A stretch of DNA of 37,912 bases. Origin: an uncultured Elusimicrobiales bacterium (GTDB lineage: Bacteria > Elusimicrobiota > Elusimicrobia > Elusimicrobiales > Elusimicrobiaceae). Of the stretch, positions 1-7,616 are shown one piece after another. The position numbers were made by a program, and so were the translations under genes. Within the stretch, counting starts at the first letter, position 1, and every line of letters begins with the position of its first letter. Location of the stretch: the NCBI GenBank assembly GCA_944325055.1, contig CALUYP010000067.1, positions 1 through 37,912 on the forward strand. Reading direction: 5' to 3'. The notes below the pieces were generated by a model, which saw only the letters and a list, made by a program, of their open reading frames with translations, made no database searches and was not told the origin of the DNA.

Positions 1-194
1 AGAAACAATCCATTGGGTTTAACCCGATTCTCCATTTGCCCGAAGAAGAAATGATTTCCAAAACAGCCAACTATATAAACGGCGTGGAAACCAAGCCGGT
101 TTTACGTGTTCCAACAGTAGAAAAAGAGAAAAAGATTTCCAAGAAATCATCTACCAAGAAACTGCAACAGCCGGATTTATTTGACGGAATATAA
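1..194 (+). CDS. C-terminal end of an unidentified protein (5' partial)
   Basis: An open frame enters from the left edge (first full codon at 3) and stops at TAA 192-194, leaving about 63 residues. I do not recognise the family. The tail is lysine/serine rich and ends in QQPDLFDGI. The pentapeptide QPDLF fits the bacterial sliding-clamp binding consensus QL[SD]LF, which would suit a DNA repair or replication protein, but this is inference from five residues. The gene runs into the rnpB promoter: the likely -35 hexamer overlaps its last codons. Start, domain content and identity lie outside the window. Confidence 0.6.
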   Translation, partial: KQSIGFNPILHLPEEEMISKTANYINGVETKPVLRVPTVEKEKKISKKSSTKKLQQPDLFDGI

Positions 195-207
195 AATTTG
201 GTACAAT
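181..207 (+). promoter_or_regulatory. rnpB promoter
   Basis: TTGACG at 181-186 and TACAAT at 202-207, spacing 15 (short of the usual 17), end six bases before the inferred 5' end of RNase P RNA at 213. The -35 box lies inside the last codons of the preceding gene. Confidence 0.5.
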
Positions 208-212
208 ATGTT

Positions 213-550
213 GGGCAGCCCAGATAACCGCTCCCGGCCAATCCCGGCGCAGGGGGAGGAACTTCCGGCCTCCACAGGGCAGTGCGCCGTCCGAAAGGGC
301 GGGACGGCGGGGCCAGATTACCCCGTCGGACGGAGAGTGCAACAGAAAAAAAACCGCCCGCAAGGGTAAGGGTGAAAAGGTGCGGTAAGAGCGCACCGCG
401 TATTTAGTAATAAATGCGGCAAGGTAAACCCCGCACGGAGCAAGGCCAAACCGGTCCACACGCGGCCCGCGTTCGCGACCAAGTAGGCCGCTTAGAGTAA
501 TGGTTATCCCGGCCCGAAAGGGCCGACAGAATCCGGGGTATCGGCTGCCC
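213..550 (+). ncRNA. rnpB: RNase P RNA, bacterial type A
   Basis: This is the catalytic RNA that matures tRNA 5' ends. The conserved blocks appear in the right order: CR-I GAGGAACTTCC near 257, GTGCAACAGA near 338, GGTAAGGGTGAAAAGGTGCG with GTAAGAGCGCACCG near 365-401, GGTAAAC near 423, CGGAGCAAGGCCAAA near 436, AGGCCGCTTAGAG near 486, and CR-V ACAGAATCCGG near 526. The ends are set by the P1 helix: GGGCAGCC at 213-220 pairs with GGCTGCCC at 543-550. About 338 nt, a normal size. P4 differs from the usual bacterial sequence (CR-I GGAACUUC instead of GGAAAGUC), with matching changes on the opposite strand. A terminator follows directly. Confidence 0.96.
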
Positions 551-558
551 CTTTTTAA

Positions 559-592
559 AACGTTCTGTACACACAGAACGTTTTTTCTTTTA
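559..592 (+). terminator. rnpB intrinsic terminator
   Basis: A perfect 10-bp stem, AACGTTCTGT / ACAGAACGTT, with loop ACAC (569-572) is followed by a T-rich run to 592. It sits 9 nt after the P1 helix of RNase P RNA. Confidence 0.92.
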
Positions 593-671
593 ACATAACT
601 GTCAGTTACTTTGCAAGACCAAAACCGCGCCGCACCGCCTATGAATCGGGTGGGGCAAGGCGGAAAACACG

Positions 672-1682
672 CTACGCGGCCGGAATCGTTTTTGTATCAG
701 ACTCGTTATTTTGCGCCGGATGTAAATCCGTTTGAGCAGCCATATCTCTGGACGGATCCTGCGGAATGGAAAACCAGAAAACGGAACCTTGTCCCAAACC
801 AGCGCTTTCTACCCCGATTTCTCCGCCGTGGGCATGGACAATTTCTTGCGCAATGGATAATCCCAGCCCCCAGCCTTGTTTTTTTAAGTTACGGTCATTA
901 TCAGATTGATGAAACTTTTGAAAGATCTTACTTTTTTCGCTGTGCAATAACCCCGGTCCGTTATCGGTTACCTTAAATTTCAACATACCGTCCAATACAT
1001 AAAACCGGGCTTCCACACACCCCCCCTCCGGCGAAAATTTAATTGCATTCCCAATCAAATTATTAATCACTTGGGAAATGCGGAAACGGTCCGCCACCAC
1101 AGTCACCTCGGCGGGATATTCGCATTTTTGCAAGAAAATCCCTTTCTTTTGCGCATTAACCGCTTGTAAAGTGATTACATCATGAAGCAGCGCATTAAAA
1201 TTAAACGGCTGTGCGTCCATTTTAAAACGCCCGGATTCAATCATCGAAATATCCATTAAATCCGCCATCAGCATATTCATATTATCTGTCGCCTTAAGAA
1301 TATTGTTTAAAGCTTCTTGGTCATTATTTCCGCCGCCCTGCGGATTATCCATCATTAATACGGAAGTAAAACCTTGGATAGAAGAAAGCGGCTGGCGCAA
1401 ATCATGGGCGACGATAGACATAAATTTGGCGCGTATTTCATTTAAGCGGTTCAGTTCTTGGTTAGAGAGTCTTAATTTTTCCACCATTCCTTCCAATACG
1501 TTTACCTTACCCGAAAGCTGCATCTGAAGAGTGGCAATTTGCTGCTGGTAATTATGTTCGGCTTTCATAATGGTGCGTTTCATCTTTTTAAGCACGAATT
1601 TCTTGGTAATCCAATAAGTGATCAGCGAAAGGGAAGCCGCCACCAATAGAGAATAGGAAACTAAAATTTGCCATAAAGTCAT
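672..1682 (-). CDS. membrane-anchored sensor histidine kinase
   Basis: A 336-residue two-component kinase. One N-terminal membrane helix (about 5-25) is followed by a coiled coil (about 35-85). The HisKA dimerisation domain has its H-box in SIVAHDLRQPL (phospho-acceptor about His93). The HATPase_c domain shows the N-box NNLIGNAIKFSP, G1 DNGPGL and G2 WGLGLSIAQEIV. There is no periplasmic sensor loop, so it probably senses the membrane or cytoplasm. I chose the ATG at 1682 because AAGGAG lies just upstream; an in-frame start at 1706 would enter tsaC. It is the last gene of an operon with rsmI and tsaC. No response regulator is adjacent, so its partner is unknown. Confidence 0.93.
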   Translation of the reverse strand: MTLWQILVSYSLLVAASLSLITYWITKKFVLKKMKRTIMKAEHNYQQQIATLQMQLSGKVNVLEGMVEKLRLSNQELNRLNEIRAKFMSIVAHDLRQPLSSIQGFTSVLMMDNPQGGGNNDQEALNNILKATDNMNMLMADLMDISMIESGRFKMDAQPFNFNALLHDVITLQAVNAQKKGIFLQKCEYPAEVTVVADRFRISQVINNLIGNAIKFSPEGGCVEARFYVLDGMLKFKVTDNGPGLLHSEKSKIFQKFHQSDNDRNLKKQGWGLGLSIAQEIVHAHGGEIGVESAGLGQGSVFWFSIPQDPSRDMAAQTDLHPAQNNESDTKTIPAA

Positions 1683-1692
1683 ATTTTTCTCC

Positions 1693-2334
1693 TTATTTGG
1701 AATCAAAACATAGGCCCATCGTCTTTTCCAACGCGATGCGTGGGACAGCTGCTTCCCGGAGCAAAACGGGCTTTTTGCCCGTCAAATCAACCACGCTGGA
1801 AGCGACGGGACTTAATGTACCGCCTAAAAAAATAAAATCTACTTTTCCATTAAATGTTTCCAATACTGTTTTTTCGTCCGTTAAAACCGGCTGTTTATGT
1901 AAATTGGCGCTGGTACAAGCCAACGGCATATGCATTTTAGCCAACAGTCCGAGCACAAATGTATTTCCGGGTATACGCAATCCCAATCCGGCAAATCCGC
2001 GCGCAAGCGGCTTGCCAGCGGCTGAAGGCGGCAACACGGCCGTTAAAGCGCCAGGCCAATAAGCGGCGGCTAATTTTTCAGCCGCGGGTGAAAATTCCGC
2101 CACCGTCCGGGCTTGTTGTACAGAACCGGTCAAGATCTGCAGCGGAACATCAGCAGGGCGTTCTTTAATGCGGTAAATTTGACGAATCGCCTCTTCACAA
2201 AAAGCGCCGGCGGCAATGCCATACACCGTATCCGTTGGAAGAACCGCCACCGCGCCCTTTTCTAACGCGTCAGCAACCGATTGCAAATGCGGTGCGGTCA
2301 TATCCGCCGTTTTAAAAACACGAGTCTGAGGCAT
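1693..2334 (-). CDS. tsaC: L-threonylcarbamoyladenylate synthase (TsaC/YrdC/Sua5 family)
   Basis: Makes threonylcarbamoyl-AMP from threonine, bicarbonate and ATP, the first step of t6A37 tRNA modification. The 213-residue protein has the YrdC fold signatures: PTDTVYGIAAGA near residue 33, a KERP segment, LGLRIPG, and CTSANLHKQP. It is the short TsaC form without the Sua5 C-terminal domain. The ATG at 2334 has GGAGAAAG in front and overlaps the end of rsmI by 23 nt, indicating translational coupling. The t6A partners tsaB and tsaE lie about 8.6 kb away in another operon; tsaD is not in the window. Confidence 0.93.
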   Translation of the reverse strand: MPQTRVFKTADMTAPHLQSVADALEKGAVAVLPTDTVYGIAAGAFCEEAIRQIYRIKERPADVPLQILTGSVQQARTVAEFSPAAEKLAAAYWPGALTAVLPPSAAGKPLARGFAGLGLRIPGNTFVLGLLAKMHMPLACTSANLHKQPVLTDEKTVLETFNGKVDFIFLGGTLSPVASSVVDLTGKKPVLLREAAVPRIALEKTMGLCFDSK

Positions 2335-3022
2335 CTTCTTTCTCCATAGGAACATCAGCCGGCCGGTCAATAACCAGCACAAACTCTCCCTGTACTTTAG
2401 TTTTTTTGCTCATTTCCCGTTCCAGATTATCCACCGTTCCGCGCAGCCATTCCTCATATACTTTGGAAAGTTCCCTGGCTATAATAACAGGGGTATCAGA
2501 CCCCAGTGTTTTTCCAATCAACTGAAGCATTTTTACCACCCGATAAGGCGACTCGTAAATAACCACCGGATGATTTAACGCATAAGCGGACCTGATTATT
2601 TTAGCGGCCTTGCCCGCTTTGCGGGGCAAAAAGCCCAAAAACGTAAAAGCGCCTCCGGTAATACCCGCACCCGCCAATGCACAGACTACCGCACTGGGTC
2701 CCGGCAGAGAAGAGACCTGAATCCCCGCCTTTACGGCTGCTTTTACCAATTTCCAACCCGGGTCGGAAATACACGGCGTTCCGCAATCGGAAACTAACGC
2801 GCAGTTTTTCCCTTTTGCCAACGCTTCAAGACAACGATCTACAGACCGGTCGTCATTTTCATTATAGCGGTATAACGGCTTGGTAATGCCAAAATGAGAC
2901 AATAAAATTTGGGTGCGGCGGGTATCTTCGCACAAGACGGCATCGGACGACCTCAGCGTTTGCAACGCGCGCAGGGTAATATCCTCTAAATTTCCAATAG
3001 GCGTAGGCACAATATAGAGCAT
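2312..3022 (-). CDS. rsmI: 16S rRNA (cytidine1402-2'-O)-methyltransferase RsmI
   Basis: SAM-dependent methylation of C1402 in the ribosomal decoding centre. The 236-residue protein starts with the family signature LYIVPTPIGNLEDITLRAL and contains VLCEDTRRTQILL, LVSDCGTPCISDPG and SLPGPSAV, all typical of the tetrapyrrole-methylase fold of RsmI. Length is slightly below the usual 270-290 because the C-terminal tail is short. No ribosome binding site is visible before ATG 3022, but a TATACT box ends six bases upstream, so the message may be leaderless. First gene of the rsmI-tsaC-kinase operon. Confidence 0.95.
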   Translation of the reverse strand: MLYIVPTPIGNLEDITLRALQTLRSSDAVLCEDTRRTQILLSHFGITKPLYRYNENDDRSVDRCLEALAKGKNCALVSDCGTPCISDPGWKLVKAAVKAGIQVSSLPGPSAVVCALAGAGITGGAFTFLGFLPRKAGKAAKIIRSAYALNHPVVIYESPYRVVKMLQLIGKTLGSDTPVIIARELSKVYEEWLRGTVDNLEREMSKKTKVQGEFVLVIDRPADVPMEKEDASDSCF

Positions 3023-3028
3023 AGTAAG

Positions 3029-3034
3029 AGTATA
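3029..3034 (-). promoter_or_regulatory. -10 box for rsmI, possibly giving a leaderless mRNA
   Basis: On the minus strand TATACT (3034-3029) is followed by six bases and then the ATG of rsmI at 3022, so initiation at the usual distance would begin at the A of the start codon. No convincing -35 or Shine-Dalgarno is seen. Confidence 0.35.
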
Positions 3035-3163
3035 TAAAATAGCGGGGCGGAGAAAACAGAGATCTTGCCGGATTAAAATAAAGATAAAACACAGTTCGTA
3101 TTATTTAGTAGAATATTTAATTGTCATTTATTTTTTAAAATAAATAGGGCAAAAACATAAAAA

Positions 3164-4630
3164 ATGTCCAATATTCTGTCCAAAATTAAAATTAATACGT
3201 TCGCAGTCATACTTGCTATTTTGGCAGCTGCAGCGGCCATGACTTGGATCATCCCCAGCGGCGTTTATGACAAGCAAAACGTAAACGGACGGCAAATGGT
3301 GCTGGCAGGCACCTATCATACGGTTGCCGCCAATCCGCAAGGGATATTTGACGTGTTAAAAGCTCCTATACAAGGCTTTTCAAAAGCGTCGGAAGTAATT
3401 GTATTTTTATTGGTTATTGGCGGCGTGCTTTCCGTAGTGGAAAAAACAGGCGCCATCGCGGCGGGCATTCAAACGGCAAGCCGATTTTTCCAATCGAATC
3501 CCCGCTTCCGATTTCTGTTTATTCCGTTGGGAGTATTGGTTTTTTCTTTATGCGGCGCGACGTTTGGGATGTGTGAAGAAACCCTGATTTTTATTCCCAT
3601 TTTTATTCCGCTGGCCCTTTCTTTAGGTTACGATTCCGCTTTGGGAACGGCCATTCCATTTATCGGAGCCGGGGTCGGGTTCGCCGCCGCTTTCACCAAC
3701 CCGTTTACCGTAGGAATCGCCCAAGGAATCGCCCAAATACCGCTCTATTCCGGCATAGGATACCGTCTGATAGTTTGGTTGATCTGTACCACGGCGGTTA
3801 TAGGCTGGCTAAGCTTCTATGCAAGACGAATCTATAAAGATCCCACAAAAAGCCTGACGTACCAATTTGATGAGGAAAAACGCAGAGAGCTGAAACTCAA
3901 TCAATTAGAAACCCATATGACCCGGCGACAGAAATGGGTATTACTGGTTTTTGCTTTGGGGCTTTGCACCTTGGTTGCAGGGGTATTAAAACCGCAGCTA
4001 TGTGCCATGATAAAAGGGTTATGGGGAGTCGATTTAATGGAATTGCTTCATTGGGAAGCAAGCGGTTGGTATATTACGGAAATTGCGGCGTTATTTTTAG
4101 GCACGGGCTTTTTATGCGGATTATTGGGCAAGATGAATATGCAGCAATTTACAGACTCTTTTTTCGACGGAGTACGCAGCATGGCGGAAATTGCCATGCT
4201 GTTGTGTTTTGCCCAAGCAATTGTCATCGTGGCAAATAACGGCCGAATTTTAGATACACTGCTTCACTGGATGGCTTCCTTTATCCGCCAACTGCACCCC
4301 GTTTGCGCATCTTGGGCGGCAATGCTGCTGCAAACGGTTATCGATTTTTTTATTCCGTCGGGTTCAGGAAAAGCGGTTTTGACCATGCCCATCTTGGCGC
4401 CGTTGGCGGATTTAATTGGGATTACACGGCAGACGATGGTGCTGGCTTTTCAATTGGGGGGCAGTTGGATGAATATGGCTATTCCGACCGACCCGGTCAC
4501 CATTGGAGCCATTGGCTTTGCACGAATTGCATATCCGAAGTGGCTCAAGTGGATACTGCCGCTTTTAGCGGGGATGTATCTGCTTTCTTTTCTGCTGCTG
4601 ATTCCGCCGTATGTGATGAAGTGGCAATAA
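3164..4630 (+). CDS. YfcC-family membrane carrier, copy 1
   Basis: A 488-residue polytopic inner-membrane protein of the YfcC/DcuC-like ion transporter superfamily, proposed to move small carboxylates or amino acids/peptides; substrate unknown. Family marks are the N-terminal helix followed by WIIPSGVYD, GGVLSVVEKTGAI, the segment MCEETLIFIPIFIPLALSLG, FTNPFTVGIAQGIAQIPLYS, and a C-terminal IPSGSGKAVLTMPILAPL. About 11-12 hydrophobic segments are visible. The ribosome binding site is weak in an A/T-rich leader. It is followed by a clear paralogue 117 nt downstream; relative to it, this copy has an extra segment of about 24 residues around residues 285-310. Confidence 0.88.
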   Translation: MSNILSKIKINTFAVILAILAAAAAMTWIIPSGVYDKQNVNGRQMVLAGTYHTVAANPQGIFDVLKAPIQGFSKASEVIVFLLVIGGVLSVVEKTGAIAAGIQTASRFFQSNPRFRFLFIPLGVLVFSLCGATFGMCEETLIFIPIFIPLALSLGYDSALGTAIPFIGAGVGFAAAFTNPFTVGIAQGIAQIPLYSGIGYRLIVWLICTTAVIGWLSFYARRIYKDPTKSLTYQFDEEKRRELKLNQLETHMTRRQKWVLLVFALGLCTLVAGVLKPQLCAMIKGLWGVDLMELLHWEASGWYITEIAALFLGTGFLCGLLGKMNMQQFTDSFFDGVRSMAEIAMLLCFAQAIVIVANNGRILDTLLHWMASFIRQLHPVCASWAAMLLQTVIDFFIPSGSGKAVLTMPILAPLADLIGITRQTMVLAFQLGGSWMNMAIPTDPVTIGAIGFARIAYPKWLKWILPLLAGMYLLSFLLLIPPYVMKWQ

Positions 4631-4747
4631 GATTTTTGCGTTACTCCGCATTTTTGGGTTAATAAACCTTGTTTGAGCCGGTGAAACGCTTTTATGCATC
4701 ATTGCAGAAAAATAATGCTGTATAAATAAAGAGGAAAACAAAACAAA

Positions 4748-6142
4748 ATGAAAAAGATGTTGTGCAACACCTATTTTCTGGTGTTCTCAATTATGGTGTT
4801 TGTGGCCGCGCTGACGTGGTTCGTCCCCTCCGGCCTGTATGATCGGGTAGAAGAAAACGGCCGGACGTATGCCGTAGCGGGTTCTTATCACAGTGTGGAA
4901 AAGAATCCCCAAGGTATCGGCTCTATTTTATCCGCCCCGGTGGAAGGTTTCACGCAATGCGCAGAAATCATTGCGTTTATTTTGGTGGTGGGAGCCCTGT
5001 TCACGATTATCGAACGTACGGGCGCCATCAATACGCTGATTAAAAAAGTCAGTTTCTTTTTTGCCAACAGACCACGTTATAAGAAATTATTTATTCCGGT
5101 ATGTATGTTTTTATTCTCCCTGTGCGGGGCGATGTTCGGCATGGAAGAAGAAACGCTGATTTTTATTCCCATTTTTATTCCCCTAGCGCTCTCGCTGGGA
5201 TATGATACTGTAATTGGAATGTCGATTCCGTTCATCGGCGCCTTCACCGGTTTTTCATCGGCTTTCGTCAACCCGTTTACGGTAGGGATCGCCCAAACCA
5301 TAGCCCAGCTCCCCATGTATTCGGGCTGGGAGTATCGCGTAATCATTTGGTTTATTTTTACTTCCGTAGTAGCCGGATTTTTCACTTGGTACGGTGAGCG
5401 GGTTCGAAAAAATCCAACCAAAAGCTTAACTTATAAGATGGATTTGGATAAACGTGCCGAATTGAAAATCATCAACGACGTAACTGTCGAAGGAGATTTC
5501 CGGTTAACCCGGGCGCATAAATTGGTCATCGCCTCCTTCCTTTTGGGCATGTTTGTTTTATTCTACGGAGTCATCCGGTACCAATGGTATATGATCGAAA
5601 TTGCAGCCGTATTCTTGGGTGTTTCGATTGCCTGCGCATATTTTGGAAAGCTGACGCTAGATCAAGCGACAGACGCTATTATCGACGGCGCTAAATCTAT
5701 GATTGGCGTCTGTATTTTAATGGCGTTGGCACGCTCGATCGTAATCGTAGCCACCAATGGCCATATTTTGGATACCTTCCTGCATGCCATGACCCAAAGC
5801 GTCGGCGGGTTGCATCCGATTTTAGCCTCGCAAGCCATGTTTGTGATTCAGACAATTCTGAATTTCTTTATTGCTTCCGGTTCCGGACAAGCCGTCTTAA
5901 CCATGCCGATTATGGTACCATTGGGCGATTTGGTAAACGTATCGCGCCAAACGGTTATTCTGGCCTACCAATTCGGCGAAGGCTGGGGTAACCCCATTAT
6001 CCCCACCGCGCCGGTTACGATGGGAGCATTAGCTTTAGCGGGGATATCTTACCCCATGTGGGTTAAGTGGTTTTTAAAATTGGAAGTCATCTTAATTGCT
6101 CTTTCGATGTTACTGCTTATTCCAGCATATTATATTTGGTAG
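4748..6142 (+). CDS. YfcC-family membrane carrier, copy 2
   Basis: A 464-residue paralogue of the preceding carrier, collinear along its whole length: WFVPSGLYD, FGMEEETLIFIPIFIPLALS, FVNPFTVGIAQTIAQLPMYS, ASGSGQAVLTMPIMVPLGDL. GAGG at 4731-4734 serves as a distant ribosome binding site. The central loop is shorter than in copy 1, which accounts for most of the length difference. Tandem duplication with divergence suggests two related substrates or conditions; the sequence does not tell which. A strong hairpin follows its stop codon. Confidence 0.88.
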   Translation: MKKMLCNTYFLVFSIMVFVAALTWFVPSGLYDRVEENGRTYAVAGSYHSVEKNPQGIGSILSAPVEGFTQCAEIIAFILVVGALFTIIERTGAINTLIKKVSFFFANRPRYKKLFIPVCMFLFSLCGAMFGMEEETLIFIPIFIPLALSLGYDTVIGMSIPFIGAFTGFSSAFVNPFTVGIAQTIAQLPMYSGWEYRVIIWFIFTSVVAGFFTWYGERVRKNPTKSLTYKMDLDKRAELKIINDVTVEGDFRLTRAHKLVIASFLLGMFVLFYGVIRYQWYMIEIAAVFLGVSIACAYFGKLTLDQATDAIIDGAKSMIGVCILMALARSIVIVATNGHILDTFLHAMTQSVGGLHPILASQAMFVIQTILNFFIASGSGQAVLTMPIMVPLGDLVNVSRQTVILAYQFGEGWGNPIIPTAPVTMGALALAGISYPMWVKWFLKLEVILIALSMLLLIPAYYIW

Positions 6143-6145
6143 AAT
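6117..6145 (+). promoter_or_regulatory. promoter for the symporter-thiN pair
   Basis: TTATTC (6117-6122), 17-base spacer, then TAGAAT (6140-6145) preceded by TGG, an extended -10 arrangement. It overlaps the end of the second YfcC gene. Initiation would fall near 6152, at the base of the hairpin at 6154-6174. Confidence 0.4.
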
Positions 6146-6153
6146 AAAAAGAG

Positions 6154-6180
6154 CCCCTTGGCCCAGCCAAGGGGTTTTTT
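6154..6180 (+). terminator. intrinsic terminator or leader hairpin before the symporter gene
   Basis: A 9-bp stem CCCCTTGGC / GCCAAGGGG with loop CCA is followed by six T. It ends the YfcC gene, but the next start codon is only 8 nt downstream, so the symporter message must either read through it or start inside it. The right arm contains AAGGGG, the only reasonable ribosome binding sequence for the symporter. Confidence 0.82.
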
Positions 6181-6188
6181 AAAAGGTT

Positions 6189-7616
6189 ATGTTAAACGAA
6201 TTAAAAACGGTTTCTTATTTTAATTGGGCGGACTGGGGTGTATTCTTTGCCGTATTGGCGGCAACAGCCGGCGCAGCTGTTTATGGGAACCTCCGCCTCA
6301 AAAAGAAACAAACCGGAAATCCTGCCGGCGTGCTGGACTATTTGTTGATGGGCCGGCAGCTCACGTTGCCCTTGTTTGTTGCAACGCTGGTGGCTACTTG
6401 GTACGGCGGCATTTTTGGGGTAAATGAAATTACGTTTAACTATGGAATCTATAATTTTGTCACGCAAGGTGTTTTTTGGTATATCTCTTATCTGATATTC
6501 GCTTTTTTTATCGCCGGCAAGGTGGCCCGTTACCACTCGCTGACTCTGCCGGATTTGACGGGACAGATGTTTGGACCTAAATCAGCGAAAGTGGCGGCTT
6601 GGTTTACCTTTTTCTATATTACGCCGGTAGCGTATGTACTCAGTTTGGGCATGTTCTTGCATATGGTTTTTGGAATCGGCGTATTGCCGGGAATGGCTTT
6701 GGGAACGATTTTCGCGGGATTATATACGGCATGGGGCGGTTTTCGGTCAGTTGTGTTTTCAGATTTGGTCCAATTCTTCGTCATGTGCAGTGCGGTATTA
6801 TTGGTGGTGGTTTTCTCGGTCCATACTTTTGGGGGACTTTCCTTTTTGAAAACCCATTTGCCGGCTTCCCATTTTACGCTTACGGGCGGCAATTCTTGGA
6901 TGAATACGCTGATTTGGGGATTTATTGCCCTCTCTACGTTGATTGATCCCAGTTTTTACCAGCGTTGCTTTGCGGCTAAAAACCCTCAGATCGTCAAAAA
7001 AGGGGTCTTGATTTCAACTTTTATTTGGTTTTGTTTCGACCTTTGCACAACGGCGGGATCTCTATATGCCCGCGCGCTGTTGCCGCAGGCTGAACCGGGA
7101 CAGGCCTATTTTTTCTATTCCATCCAATTATTGCCCGCCGGACTGCGCGGATTTTTTGTAGCAGGCATATTGGCAATTATTCTGTCCACACTCAATTCTT
7201 TTTTGTTCATCGCCTCCAACACGCTCAGCTTTGACTTGCTCCGCAACCGCTTTAAAAATATCGTCCTTTCTAACCGAATTGCTATTTTCGCGGTAGGATT
7301 TTTAGCTATTGCCATGGCGCATTTTTTTCACGGCAGTTTCAAAGAAATTTGGCTGGTATTGGGTTCTTATTTTTCAGCCTGTTTGCTGGTTCCTATTTTG
7401 ATGGGTTATCTATCACCCGGCCGGATCAGTGACAACCTCTTTGTTTGCTCCTCTCTTGCCAGCGCCGCCGCCATAACGGTGTGGCGTTATATGCCCAAAC
7501 ATGAATTATTAGACGCATTAGATCCCTTTTATATTGGGGTCTCTACCGGATTGATTATTCTCATTCTCTTCCGTCGGAGGGAAAATGAAAAAAACGCACG
7601 CATTACTTATCGGTAA
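6189..7616 (+). CDS. sodium:solute symporter (SSS family), possibly thiamine-related
   Basis: A 475-residue polytopic protein with about 13 hydrophobic segments. SSS-family marks: LPLFVATLVATWYGG in helix 1-2, LPDLTGQMFG, LYTAWGGFRSVVFSDLVQFF, ALSTLIDPSFYQRCFAA, and LRGFFVAGILAIILSTLNS. The nearest well-known relatives are pantothenate/proline-type symporters. The last 32 nt overlap thiN, so the two are translated together. Comparative genomics has described SSS-type thiamine transporters (ThiV) next to thiamine pyrophosphokinase in other lineages, so thiamine or a precursor is a reasonable guess. No TPP riboswitch is visible upstream. Confidence 0.88.
   Translation: MLNELKTVSYFNWADWGVFFAVLAATAGAAVYGNLRLKKKQTGNPAGVLDYLLMGRQLTLPLFVATLVATWYGGIFGVNEITFNYGIYNFVTQGVFWYISYLIFAFFIAGKVARYHSLTLPDLTGQMFGPKSAKVAAWFTFFYITPVAYVLSLGMFLHMVFGIGVLPGMALGTIFAGLYTAWGGFRSVVFSDLVQFFVMCSAVLLVVVFSVHTFGGLSFLKTHLPASHFTLTGGNSWMNTLIWGFIALSTLIDPSFYQRCFAAKNPQIVKKGVLISTFIWFCFDLCTTAGSLYARALLPQAEPGQAYFFYSIQLLPAGLRGFFVAGILAIILSTLNSFLFIASNTLSFDLLRNRFKNIVLSNRIAIFAVGFLAIAMAHFFHGSFKEIWLVLGSYFSACLLVPILMGYLSPGRISDNLFVCSSLASAAAITVWRYMPKHELLDALDPFYIGVSTGLIILILFRRRENEKNARITYR

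Noticed and set aside
14-29. TTGGGTTTAACCCGAT occurs here and again at 17401-17416
   Set aside because: Sixteen shared bases centred on a palindrome; one copy is inside a coding region, the other in a tRNA leader. With only two copies in 38 kb chance is a sufficient explanation.
151-459. A 102-codon frame on the minus strand (and a shorter one on the plus strand at 181-369) across the RNase P RNA
   Set aside because: The region is fully explained by rnpB with all conserved blocks; the frames have no ribosome binding site and the composition reflects structured RNA.
611-976. A 121-codon plus-strand frame opposite the histidine kinase
   Set aside because: It is antisense to the catalytic domain of a clear kinase; the kinase motifs and codon use fix the minus strand as coding.
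4690-4716. Imperfect hairpin GCATCATT / AATAATGC between the two YfcC genes
   Set aside because: Mismatch in the stem, no T tract; not supported as a terminator.
6143-6188. Search for a TPP riboswitch before the symporter-thiN pair
   Set aside because: The 46-bp gap has no CUGAGA or ACCUGAUC-type element; only the terminator hairpin is there.
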